From positions 62,001 through 126,000 of the forward strand of contig JADLZK010000387.1 of the NCBI GenBank assembly GCA_015847255.1: DNA of 64,000 bases, given 5' to 3'. The notes under the pieces were generated by a model that was not told where the DNA came from, searched no databases, and saw only the letters and a program-made list of their open reading frames with translations. Shown piece after piece: positions 37,465-47,252 of this stretch. This stretch comes from Hyparrhenia diplandra (taxonomy: Eukaryota > Streptophyta > Magnoliopsida > Poales > Poaceae). Within the stretch, counting starts at the first letter, position 1; every line of letters starts with the position of its first letter. A program made the position numbers and the translations under genes.

Positions 37465-37479
37465 CCGCCCGATACCAAT
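37465..37479 (-). promoter_or_regulatory. Primer-binding site of the outer element
   Basis: Directly after the 5' LTR, the minus strand reads ATTGGTATCGGGC. This is close to the tRNA-iMet complement common to copia elements and confirms the minus orientation. Confidence 0.65.
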
Positions 37480-39893
37480 TGAAGGACCGAAACAACGACC
37501 GTGAGGGGGTGAATGGGAGCCTCGATTTTCCTTTTCAATTTTGGGTCATTGGCTCAACCCCCAACCTCAAAAGCAAACTCACGCATAAGACCGAATAACA
37601 CATGTGCTAACCGGTAGCAAAGTGTCACGAGCAAAGAGAGCACCGAGATGTCCACGACCCAAATGGTTGGGTGGATGTTCCCTAGAACGCAGCAGACACC
37701 TCAACGACCACACACGACCGGCAAAAAAGAATTTCCGAATCGATGGACGGAAAAGAGTTACCCAACTCCTATTGAGAAGAAGTGGATCCTCTAATCTAAA
37801 ATACCCAAGTCAACTTATGACAGAGCACTCAGATAAAATCCTTGAATCGACAGAAAATCATTACAAAACCGGATCTCAAATCGAAGCTCAAATACGCAAA
37901 TTACGGACGTAAACAACACACCTTTTCTTAGCTGCGAGAACCGGACCCAGAGATCTAACACGACGCAAAGAAAGCAGCTCAAACAGAGGTACTGCACTCT
38001 GCCTAGCTGAACTCACGATTCAGACACACAGCAAGGTGCTCCCAAATAAATGCCTCCTGTAGCTTGACAAGACAATTCATAAATAATCATTCATGATTCA
38101 AGCTTGCAAGCACTTTTGATCAATCAAAACTATCGAGGATTACTGGACAACAAACAAGTACTAGAAGTTCACGAAGCAAGAGAATGCCTGCTCTCCAACC
38201 TGCACGTGCATCAAGGCTCAAGCATCGAGGCTGCTTGCAACTTGCTCAAAATCGGTTGCTTGGACTAGTAAATCACGTATACAAGAAGACTAGTGATTGC
38301 TAACCAAAACCATGAACGGATGAATCAGCCAAAATCAAATAAAAACAGGAAGCTGCTGCAATATCTAGATCGGCAGATAAGAAAAACTGCTGGGGCAATT
38401 CATCAAACAGCTTGCATGCGCAGAGAAAAAGCTATTGGGCTGAGTTCATCACCAGCTAAGATCTCACACACAGACACCCGATCTTAGCAGCCCTGCACAA
38501 GAGGAAATTGAATGGCTCGATGGCCAACTCCACAGCACAAGAGAAAATTAAACCTTTGATGAAGAAAGAACCGAGCTTGAAGTCTTGGTAGTCGACGTGA
38601 CTTGCTTGAAGCTACTGCTGTCTTGTCTTTGCTGCCTCTCGGCCTGCTGATGCACCGAGCTGAGGGAGCTGCTCGAGCCCCAAGGGAGGGACGGCTGCCC
38701 TTGGCCACCGGCTGCGGCCGTGCGTGCCTGGTGGAGCTGTCCGTGTGGCGCCCGGCCCAGAGCAGACCGATGACCGCGCGAGGGCACTCAGGGCAGGTCG
38801 CCTGCTCGGTGCCGAGCAGCTACTTCTTGCTGTGCTGAAAATCAAGAGCGCCGGCCTGCACAAAAATCCCTGAACAGAGAAACACAGCAGACCAAACGAG
38901 ATCCAAAAATTTCAACTAAAATCACAGCAAGGAGGAACAAATTGATGCAAAAGCCCGGAGGGCATGGGAGCTTTGGGGGCCCCTTCCCCAACGAAAATCA
39001 CCGCACAAAATCCACCAATTTGATGTTTGGACCTCTAAACAAGAACCCTAAAAATGAGGGAAAATAAAAACAAAAATAAGAGAGACAAAGAGGGGAGGAG
39101 GGTGTCATCCTCCACATATAGTCTGAAATCCTCTTTCCCAAACTACCCCTAGATATATGTGAGCCGAATCGCTAACCCTAAGGCTAATTTAGTCCGACTC
39201 GAATAATTTGATCCAACGACCGGGCCGCGCCTCCTCATCTCGCAGCCTTGCTCCACGCATCTCCCGTGATGCCGCCACGCCGCCGCCCTTCCGTCCACCG
39301 GAACGTTCGCCCGGGTTTTGAGGCCCAAACCCATGAAACCCGCCGATGGTTTTGAGGACCAAACCACCAAACCCGCTCCCCGTGGTTTTGAGGCCCAAAC
39401 CACGAAACCTGCACCGATGGTTTTGAGGACAAACCACCAAACCTCCTCGACACGTGTCATCGCCGCCTTGACCGTCCGAAGTCGCCAAGTCATCCGAGCT
39501 CCCCGCCTCGCCTACACGCCGCCTTGACCCGACGACACGGTCCCGCCACGCCCCTCTTGCATTCGCCGATGTCCCGTGATGTCGCCCACCATGGCTAGCC
39601 ACCGGGCGATCCGTCCCTCGGTCTAAGCCTCACGCCCGCCCCCTTCACCTCCGGGTCCGTCGGCCCTAAGACGCCCCTCCTTGGCCCCTTCACCCGCCGT
39701 CGCCTACCATCTCCGAGCTCCACACCGTATAACACTAACCAAGAGATACGCCTTCGACACACTCCACGCGGTGCTGGTAAAACATAGCCGGAAGCATAAA
39801 AGATAAAAAGAAAATAGAAGTAAAATGTTGACTCGCTGACAATCACTCAATCACAAAACTAAACACATGTGTCCTAAATCAACCATGTGTTCA
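37480..39893 (-). repeat. 5' LTR of the outer copia element
   Basis: Partner of 20915-23338. Differences are mostly one- to three-base indels and C/T changes at CG sites. Confidence 0.85.
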
Positions 39894-39896
39894 AGA

Positions 39897-40164
39897 CGAT
39901 GTCAATAGTGCTGCAACATTGCTGCTTTGGATGAGTCGTGGGTACGACAACGATGACAATGTCGAAGTGGATGCAAAGATCGTGGATGCTGACCAAAAGC
40001 TAACAAGAGTGCAGAAGCTAAGAAGAATGCATCCATGTTTAAGATTATTTTTCCCTTTATATATGACAATTAGTACCACTAGGAAAGTTCGATTTAGTCA
40101 TGATTTCATCAATTCAGTTTGGGCCAAGGATGAAAATATTCATGTTCAAGCAAGAAAAAAGTAA
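39897..40164 (+). pseudogene. Right part of the ORF split by the copia element
   Basis: After the repeated CGATG, the frame left at 20914 continues (VNSAATLLLWMSRG, then an acidic stretch and LTRVQKLRRM) to a TAA at 40162-40164. In-frame resumption across a 19-kb insertion supports coding DNA, or an older coding transposon, at the target. No family is recognised. Confidence 0.35.
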
Positions 40165-41783
40165 TGATAATTTTCATTCTCCTTCATCTCAAGTCTGGAT
40201 GAAATGCTTTCGAAAACTGCTGCCCACAACAACGTGCACCATGAGGGGGGCCAACAATGCCATGCAAAAATTCCATGCCAATCAACCCTCCAGCAAAAAA
40301 TAAAAAAAATTAAAAAAATGCGGGCTACAGGATTTGACCTCAGATCAGCACTCTAATGCCTTTGCTCACTAACCACTTCTGCTGATTACTTTCTCATGCA
40401 AAAAGCAACCGCAGTATTACTTATTAGGATCAAATATGGAATGGTTACCACAACCATGTCCTAAACGTCAGATTTTTTTGGGTATAGATCTCCGTGTCAT
40501 TTATACCCTAAACGGTGAATTAAATGGTTGGATTGTTGAAACACATTTAAACCGTTAAAAGGTTGTCTAAACGGTCTCGGTCTAAACATATTAGAGTTAG
40601 TGATTAAACACTAAGCAAGCAATGCAAGTAGGCCGACATGTGTTATGAGTACTTAATTTGTTAAAGACATAGGCTAATTTATTTGATTTGTATTATACTA
40701 AGACTTCACAAATTTAGATATTAGAAAAACTACAACTCAGTGAATTAGATATATCAAATGATGTCGGATACATGTGGATATATGCATATAGCAGTTTATT
40801 TGTTGTTGCATCGTACTCTTTTTTGTGGCTAGTTTACATGTGGAGTATTACTTATCAGCTTATTATTTGTTATGTAATCTACCACATATTGCGCCGGTTC
40901 AAACTATTTGTGGCTAGTTTCTTTTAGTCCAAATCTGTTGAACAGGTAGTTCAATCAGTTTTTAATGGTTGGACCAGCAATGAACTAATGCCCTCGCTAG
41001 TTCGATTAATTGACTTGGGTCAATCTAATTCACTCGGTCCAAATATGTTGACCCTTATTTTGACCTGGTACTGGTGGTATACATGTTTTGATTGTGGCCC
41101 TAGCTAGGCTTCAAAACTGACGACCTCCACCTCTGCATATGACGGTATGATTCTGTCATGTGTGGAATCACTGGTAGTCAACTAGTCTTTGTTATAAAAA
41201 TTGATTAAAATGTATATGTCTTTCTTATTTTTCCAGAATTTCTTTATCCATCTTAGAATCAATATAGAGACTCGTTGGAACTTCACTGTAAGAAGCTTAC
41301 ACGGGAAAATAACTCGTCCCGAAGCCAAAGAACTGAGAGCAAGAGATGCTGGTACTGTAACTCGAAGGTGGCACGGACAGCCATGGAGAGATCATCCCTC
41401 ACATGACGACGCAGAGCAGAAGACAAGTGATAGAGATGGAGCAGGAAGAGACTGGTAGAGAGGCATCATTGCGACGCAGCAGATTATTCGCTGCCATGGG
41501 CACCCATGATCATGATGCCTGCTGCTGCCATTGCCAGCCAGTTTGCCACCACCTCAAAGGGCTCGATCACTCACATGCATGTTCCCAGCGACTACACACA
41601 CCACTACACGCAGCAGAGAGTTAAAGGGAGAGGGACCTAAGTTGTTGAGTAATCATCCATGCTTTCCCTGTATCCATAGATTTGCATATCATCGAAAAGG
41701 AGTCGGGGAACTAGTGATTAATCGAGAGCAACCTTTACATCTGAGTTCTAGGCTTTCCTTCACGACTGCATCAATATTTATTA
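40165..41783. other. Intergenic, no gene supported
   Basis: AT-rich. A degenerate tRNA-like phrase near 40320-40385 (gcgggctacaggatttgacctcag) does not fold into a tRNA. GC-richer sequence at 41300-41640 contains short frames without recognisable domains. Confidence 0.5.
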
Positions 41784-42264
41784 CTCCCTCCGTCTCAGAA
41801 TGTTTGTCGCTTACGCTTTTCAAGAAACAACTATGACAAATTATTAATATCTATAATAAATTAGTATCATTGGAAAGATATTTGAATCTACTCCCTCCGC
41901 CCATTTATCTCTCCTTCATCTAAGCAAAAAAATTTTTTTTTCCAAAAATCTCCTTCATATTAGCTTGGGACATGTTTACATTTATTGCTCATTTGGCGCT
42001 CATTGGCTGCCACTTGACTAAAATTGTTGCTCATTGGTTGTTGCTTACTTGTGACCCCTCATATGCGCCAGTCTAAGATGATTAAATATAAAACTAAGTG
42101 CTCCTTGGTCATTGTACCAAGGCTTAGATGAAGGAGATAAATGGACTGAGGAAGTAGTTTTTCAATGAATTTGAAGATACAAATGTTGAACGTATTTTGT
42201 ACAAATCAAGTAAAACTTGCGACACGAAAAACCGAAAAAAACTAACATTTTGAGAGGGAGTGAG
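41784..42264. mobile_element. Outer Stowaway MITE, interrupted
   Basis: The left end CTCCCTCCGTCTCAGAATG and the right end (reverse complement CTCACTCCCTCTCAAAATG) form inverted termini. TA flanks the left (41782-41783) and right (42265-42266) ends. A second MITE lies inside at 41891-42154, so the element itself is about 215 bp. Confidence 0.65.
41891..42154. mobile_element. Inner Stowaway MITE nested in the first
   Basis: 264 bp with about 32-bp inverted termini (CCATTTATCTC..CCTTCATCTAAG on both). It is flanked by TA at 41889-41890 and 42155-42156. Confidence 0.8.
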
Positions 42265-43938
42265 TAGGAGTATACTGTAATGCCATACCTATCGGCTATC
42301 GCATGGGCTATCGCTGGTGCTGTGGTGCTGCAGAGACCCACGACATCGGTAATCATAGCAAGATCATTTTTCAGAGAAAGTTGCACCTTTCAGACAGAGA
42401 CGATCAGAGACTGGTGGTGAAAAAAAAAATAGTCAGGTAAAGAGGCCCACGTGAACATGAAAAGGACACTGGGACGACCTGATTGAGTGATGGTCAACGT
42501 TACGTTACGATCTCTTGCACCGGTGGCAGGTTCCACAGTATATGCTGTTAACATCGATTACAAAACACACAGAAGGTTAACGTGAACAGAACGATAACCA
42601 GATGGATGGTTCTAAACCTAAAAAAAAAGTATATCCATCATATTGTAGTACTGTATTCTATGGTCCAAATTAAACCAGGCGAACTTGTGATCTTCGGATG
42701 GGGCATCGAAGATCCCAGTCTACCTCTCTTTATCTTGCACTATACTATCTCCATCTGTCCCCAAATGATACAATTCTACCTCAATTCCGAGGATACTAAT
42801 TTAAATACTAATATTTCAGCTAATGACACTAATTTTATATTGTAAATATCGATATTTTTTTATATATGTAATCAAAGTTGAAAAAATGTTTGACTTTCGT
42901 TAGGTGAAAACTTCACCTTGTTTCTCTTTGTTTGCGCTTACGCCTTCCATCACCGCTCCTTGCTACCGCATTGTTTTTTTTTTTTTCGAAAAGCGGGCTT
43001 CGCCTGCATCTTTGCATTAAGAATGTACTGTATTAAAAAGTGGGAAAGTTCATTATATCCTAGTGCACTCCCCTAGCGAAGTTGCCCGGAGCCCACTAGG
43101 CCAAACACATAAACAAATGACACCGGCTTTAACGGTGGCACTTAAAGTGTGGTGCGCTAAGTAGGAAACTAATGTGTGACTAAAGCAGCGGAGACACTAG
43201 CTAGGCGGGAGCGAACCATCCAAATCATCCCCTACAAAGCGGACACCGAGCATGGGAAGGATCTTGTGTACGCGTTCTCCCGCCGACGGACAGTAAGAGC
43301 ATCACGTAACGTTGTTTTGGAACCTTACAAGAATCGTGGAGTCCGGGGTGTTGGACATGTGCCCGGATCGCCCTTCCCACTTGTTCAACAAGGTACGCCG
43401 CGCATGCCTCTCCGGATGAGGATCGCGGAAGGCCGACTTGATGGCCAACTGGTCGCTGCGATGTGGGTACCAGTCGCCGCCGTCTACCGCATTGTCATCT
43501 CGATCCGACAAGGCCAACATGTTGTCACCGCCGTTTCACTGTCCCACGGTGGCTGCCACCACTAGCTAGGTCAACTAGCTAGCCTCAATTCCTCTGGCTA
43601 AGCGAACTGGAAAGCCCAAGCCCAAGCCCAAACTAAACAGTAATGCCAGCCTAATCAAAGTAGAGAATGATGGGGAAAGAACCCCAACTGGACGGCATGG
43701 AAATATTATTCACTTTTCTCTCTCTAAATCTGTCGGCAGATCAATAAAACCATAATTTCGTACGCAAGTAATTCTATCTCTATACGTAGACACGTTTCTA
43801 GCCGTCGTTTAAAAAAAAAAAAAAAAAAAAAAACTGGAGTTGGACACGTCACACGTTGTCGTTGGATCGATCTGCCTACCATGCATTCCTTGTTTATTTT
43901 AATCGGAAACATAGATAGAAAGAAATATACAAAATATA
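42265..43938. other. Intergenic with retroelement-like debris
   Basis: A truncated Stowaway-like stretch (about 42750-42905) is followed by a T-run and the phrase 'cgaaaagcgggcttcgcc' (about 42975), which often marks reversed LINE 3' ends in grasses. The 129-codon frame at 43176-43565 lies in this block and has no known domain, so I treat it as non-genic. A 23-base A run is at 43811-43833. Confidence 0.4.
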
Positions 43939-44180
43939 CTCCCTCCGTTTCCACAATACTTGTAATTTTTAACTCATATAAACTGTATTTGACCTCTTGT
44001 CTTATTCAACTTTTTCAATAAATATTACCACTTTTTGTTATGACTTACTACATCACTAAAGATATTGTAACGCCGTTTTGTTTGTTTTATAATTTATATA
44101 AAAAATTTGAATAAGATTTAACAATCAAACATAGTTTATATGAGTCAAAAGAATTGTAAAGTATCGTGAAACGGAGGGAG
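43939..44180. mobile_element. Stowaway MITE
   Basis: 242 bp; CTCCCTCCGTTTC at the left and GAAACGGAGGGAG at the right are perfect inverses. TA flanks both ends (43937-43938, 44181-44182). Confidence 0.85.
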
Positions 44181-45189
44181 TACATTTGTTAGCTCGAGGA
44201 GATACGGTTGTTGGCGCGTTCGCTCTCTACCTTTCAATTTCTCTCCCTGGCTCCATTATATTATATATAGCAATACAGTACTCCTACTAGTATTTCGATA
44301 GTTTCTTTCATTTTTTTTATTCTCGCTCCCATGTGAAAGTAGGTTGCCATCTAACGCGAAAGATCTATGGCAAAAAGAAATCTTCCCGACATACAAAAAG
44401 CTCCTTCCTTTTTGTTCTTGTGCACTGTTATTGAGCTCATGTGGCCGCAAACCCTACGTGTAGGGCCTCACAAGTCCCTTTTGGAGTGGAGCTCGACAGA
44501 TCTATCGTTACCTTCCGTACAGTGAAGTGGTTAAACTTGCAGTAAACCTCGCCGCTAATCCCTCGCCCGTGAGTTCATTATCTGATGTGACAAAACGAAA
44601 TGACGGAGCGCGATGGAAGCACGCCGAGGACACTGCTGGTCGGCAGACGATCGACACACACCACCACACGCACGCACACACGCACGCGGCGTCGTCTATA
44701 ATCTCTTTCACGTATAGCTAGTGGTATCCATCTGTACCTACCTAATACCATCAACCGGCAGCGGCTCTTGTTGCGTGTGAGGAAAGCAAAGCACACGAGA
44801 GGCGCCAGCTGCACGTTCAAGGACACACACGATCGCTATAGTTGCATCAAGCGTTTGAGTAATTAAGCTACTGCCGATACATAGTACTGATAATGCATGG
44901 CAATTAAAAGAGCTGTCCCCACTTCGTCATTCGCCTCCTCCTCGATCACATCATGTGAGGCCATCCAAACTAGCTTCCTTCCTCATCCTCACTCCACTTA
45001 ATTTTTTCTTGAACACTAACCCTTGCTAGCTCCCTCTTTCCCCTCAAAACCAGATAAACTTTTTCTTACCCTTTAAATTTTGCTTAGAAAAAAAAAGGAA
45101 AATATGATTTCTAATTTGAGGATAATTTCTCCAGGACACTGAAAATATGTATTTCTTTTAACCTCTATACACAGGACATATATAATTAA
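44181..45189. other. Intergenic, no gene seen
   Basis: Contains a CA/CG-rich simple stretch (about 44655-44690) and otherwise unremarkable sequence. Confidence 0.5.
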
Positions 45190-45321
45190 GGCCGACCTTA
45201 TTTGGATGTTGTCAGATTTACCTCAATCCAAATGTGTTAGAGTGAAATTTAGTTCACATTCACTCCATTCTACACCAACACATGTGGATTGAGGTGAATC
45301 GGATAACATTCCAACAAGACC
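45190..45321. mobile_element. Tourist-like MITE
   Basis: 132 bp. The left part (tttggatgtt, cctcaatcca) and right part (tggattgagg, aacattccaa) are inverse. TAA flanks both ends (45187-45189, 45322-45324). Confidence 0.75.
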
Positions 45322-45446
45322 TAAGTGGGCCAATTTTTTCTTTATTTGTCCTCCTATATGGTCAGTAGAGGAGCAGAATGCCGGTGCAGTTCTCATTAAG
45401 CAGAAGTATTTAGCTAATAAATTATATTTAGCTAATAAATTATATA

Positions 45447-45586
45447 GAGGACTGGGCGATAGCCCAATTGGGAACCTGGGAACCAACCGCTCTTGAGTTC
45501 AATCCCCATTGGAGACGGATTGATGCACCTCATTTTTTCTTAATGAAAAACCACCTAATTCCTCCTAGGTTGGGTCTCATTTTTTT
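45447..45586 (+). mobile_element. tRNA-derived SINE with perfect 15-bp target duplication
   Basis: A 140-bp unit starts GAGGACTGGGCGATAGCCC. It carries a Pol III box A (TAGCCCAATTGG) and, about 45 bases later, a box B (AGTTCAATCC), and ends in a run of seven T. It is bracketed by perfect 15-bp repeats (ctaataaattatata) at 45432-45446 and 45587-45601. A T-run end is the rule for grass p-SINE/Au-type elements. Family assignment needs a database. Confidence 0.8.
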
Positions 45587-46017
45587 CTAATAAATTATAT
45601 ATAGTGTTCTCCTTTTATATAAAAAACATTCTTTTTGATGATATATTAGTGTGGGGAGGGTAGAATGAAAATTGAGGAAATTGTTGGTTCTTGCTCCCTT
45701 TATTTTATAAAAGAGTTTTTGAGAGATTGAAAAACAATTGCTGGACCTATTTTTTGTTTATTTCAATTTGTCACCAGTTATAGGGAAAACAGAGATTGCA
45801 TTTGCTCAAACTGATGATGGAGATGCTCTTAGCAAGAGGAGGTGGAGGAGCAAATTGCTATACCAGCAAATATGCATGCAAATTCGAGATTGAAACAAGT
45901 ATATTCAGTGAAAATAGCTACCACTAACAGCCAAGACAAACCAAAAATCTGCTCGCATCATGTACTACTCAATTGGATTCTTAGAAATAATAATAAGAAA
46001 GTAAATTAATCAGTAGC

Positions 46018-47252
46018 CTAATCTGAAGTGCAGACCCATGAGTCGACGACGCCTGCTTGGTTCTCATGCCCGCCGTTGCCGGCACCGGGGCCGTCGTCGT
46101 CCTCGTCGCTGTGGAGCCGCCGCTGGCGCCCGACGGGTTACGCCGACTGCGCTCCAGCAGAGGCCGCGTCGAAGAGTACGTCGCCTTGCAGCCACCGGCC
46201 CCGGTGACTGTCGCGCCCCCGACCAGGCCGGATAGCTCGTCGCCGCCGTTGCGCGGGTGCAAGTGCGCATGCGGTGGCCCCTGGGAGCCCACCATGACAT
46301 CGTGTACAGTGAGACCCAAGAAGTCCGCCGGGTCCTGCAGCCTCGTCGAGGACGGTGGCGGCGCTATGCCGCGGTCGAACGCTGGGTGCGCCGCGTACTT
46401 GCCGTCGCCGCCGAGTGAGGAGCTCTGGTGGAACGAGTGGTAGTTGTTGTTGCTGCCGTGATGATCTTGCTGCATCCTGAGAAGAGCGGACGTCGAGCCT
46501 GCCGTGAGATGGTGGTACCTGTCGCTGGACGCCACGGCCGTTGTCGTGCCCGGGACCGTGGTGGAAGCAGGCGCAATGGACATGTTTCCTGGCGCCGGCG
46601 AGGACGCGGAGGGCGAGGTGAAGCTCGGCGGGTAGGGTGTCGCCGACGACGCGTGGACCTGGACCTTCTGCGCGAAGGGGCGGAGGAGGTACTGCGGCAG
46701 CGTGGCGGGGCTCGCGGTCCCGGCGGTGCGCAAGGGGAAGAGGTGGTGGTCGAATCGGGAGCGCACGGTCGCGGTCGCGCCGTCGGCGAAGGGCGGGGCG
46801 GGTATGCCGGTGAACTCCTGCACCATGGCGCGGAAGTTGGAGGTGTCGGTGGTGAGCACCGTGGTGGGCGCGCGGCGCGACGCCCGCGCACGCTTCCTCG
46901 ACCCCCTCGGCGCCACCGCCGCCGCGGCGGCCTGGGCCGGGGCTGCGTCAGCCTGCAGGTCGTCCGCCGCAGAGGCCGCCATAGCACCACCATGGCCGGG
47001 TAGCGACGGCGGCGAGGCCTCTGCGCCGGCCGGGAGTGGCGCGGTCGTCGTCGAGCACCAGTGGGACAGCGGCGGCGTGCGGATCTCCTGGAGGCCGTAG
47101 ATCAAGGAGCCAGCGCCGCCGAAGCCCGGCACGGATGGCGGTGCCTGCCGGAGCAGGGCGGAGAGCGGCGAGGAGTCGGCACCGCATCTGGAGTCGAACT
47201 CGTCGTCGCCGCCGCTGGACGACTGCAGGCTGCCGCTGTTGCCGGAATCCAT
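46018..47252 (-). CDS. VQ-motif protein
   Basis: A single-exon gene, as is usual for VQ genes. It begins MDSGNSGSLQSSSGGDDEF, a start shared by one VQ subgroup. The VQ motif FRAMVQEFTG is at residues 140-149, preceded by a basic KRARASRR stretch that may be a nuclear signal. VQ proteins bind WRKY transcription factors and modulate defence and growth; the partner here is unknown. The rest is Ser/Ala/Pro/His-rich and disordered. The uncorrected frame runs to 45981. A one-base shift near 46108-46120 instead gives an end DSWVCTSD and a TAG at 46018-46020, the C-terminus I expect for this subgroup. I therefore take 46018 as the true end and the shift as a mutation or sequence error. Confidence 0.85.

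Larger units (their letters stand above)
20915..39893 (-). mobile_element. Ty1/copia SIRE/Opie-like retrotransposon, gag-only, carrying a nested element
   Basis: The element lies on the minus strand and spans 18,979 bp, of which 10,242 bp are a second element at 25628-35869. Without it, it is about 8.7 kb. LTRs are 2,424 bp (20915-23338, the 3' LTR) and 2,414 bp (37480-39893, the 5' LTR), each TG...CA. A tRNA-Met-type primer site and a purine tract sit at the correct inner edges. The internal region has gag remains but no protease, integrase, reverse transcriptase or RNase H that I can see, so it could move only with enzymes supplied in trans. The host word CGATG occurs at 20910-20914 and again at 39897-39901, consistent with a 5-bp target duplication, although three bases (39894-39896) separate the second copy from the CA end. 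The LTRs are nearly identical, which implies a recent insertion. Confidence 0.85.

Noticed and set aside
40318..40390. tRNA-like phrase
   Set aside because: Only a box-B-like segment is present; no cloverleaf can be drawn.
43176..43565. 129-codon rightward frame
   Set aside because: It lies in retroelement-like debris beside a LINE-type 3' end, with no recognisable domain.
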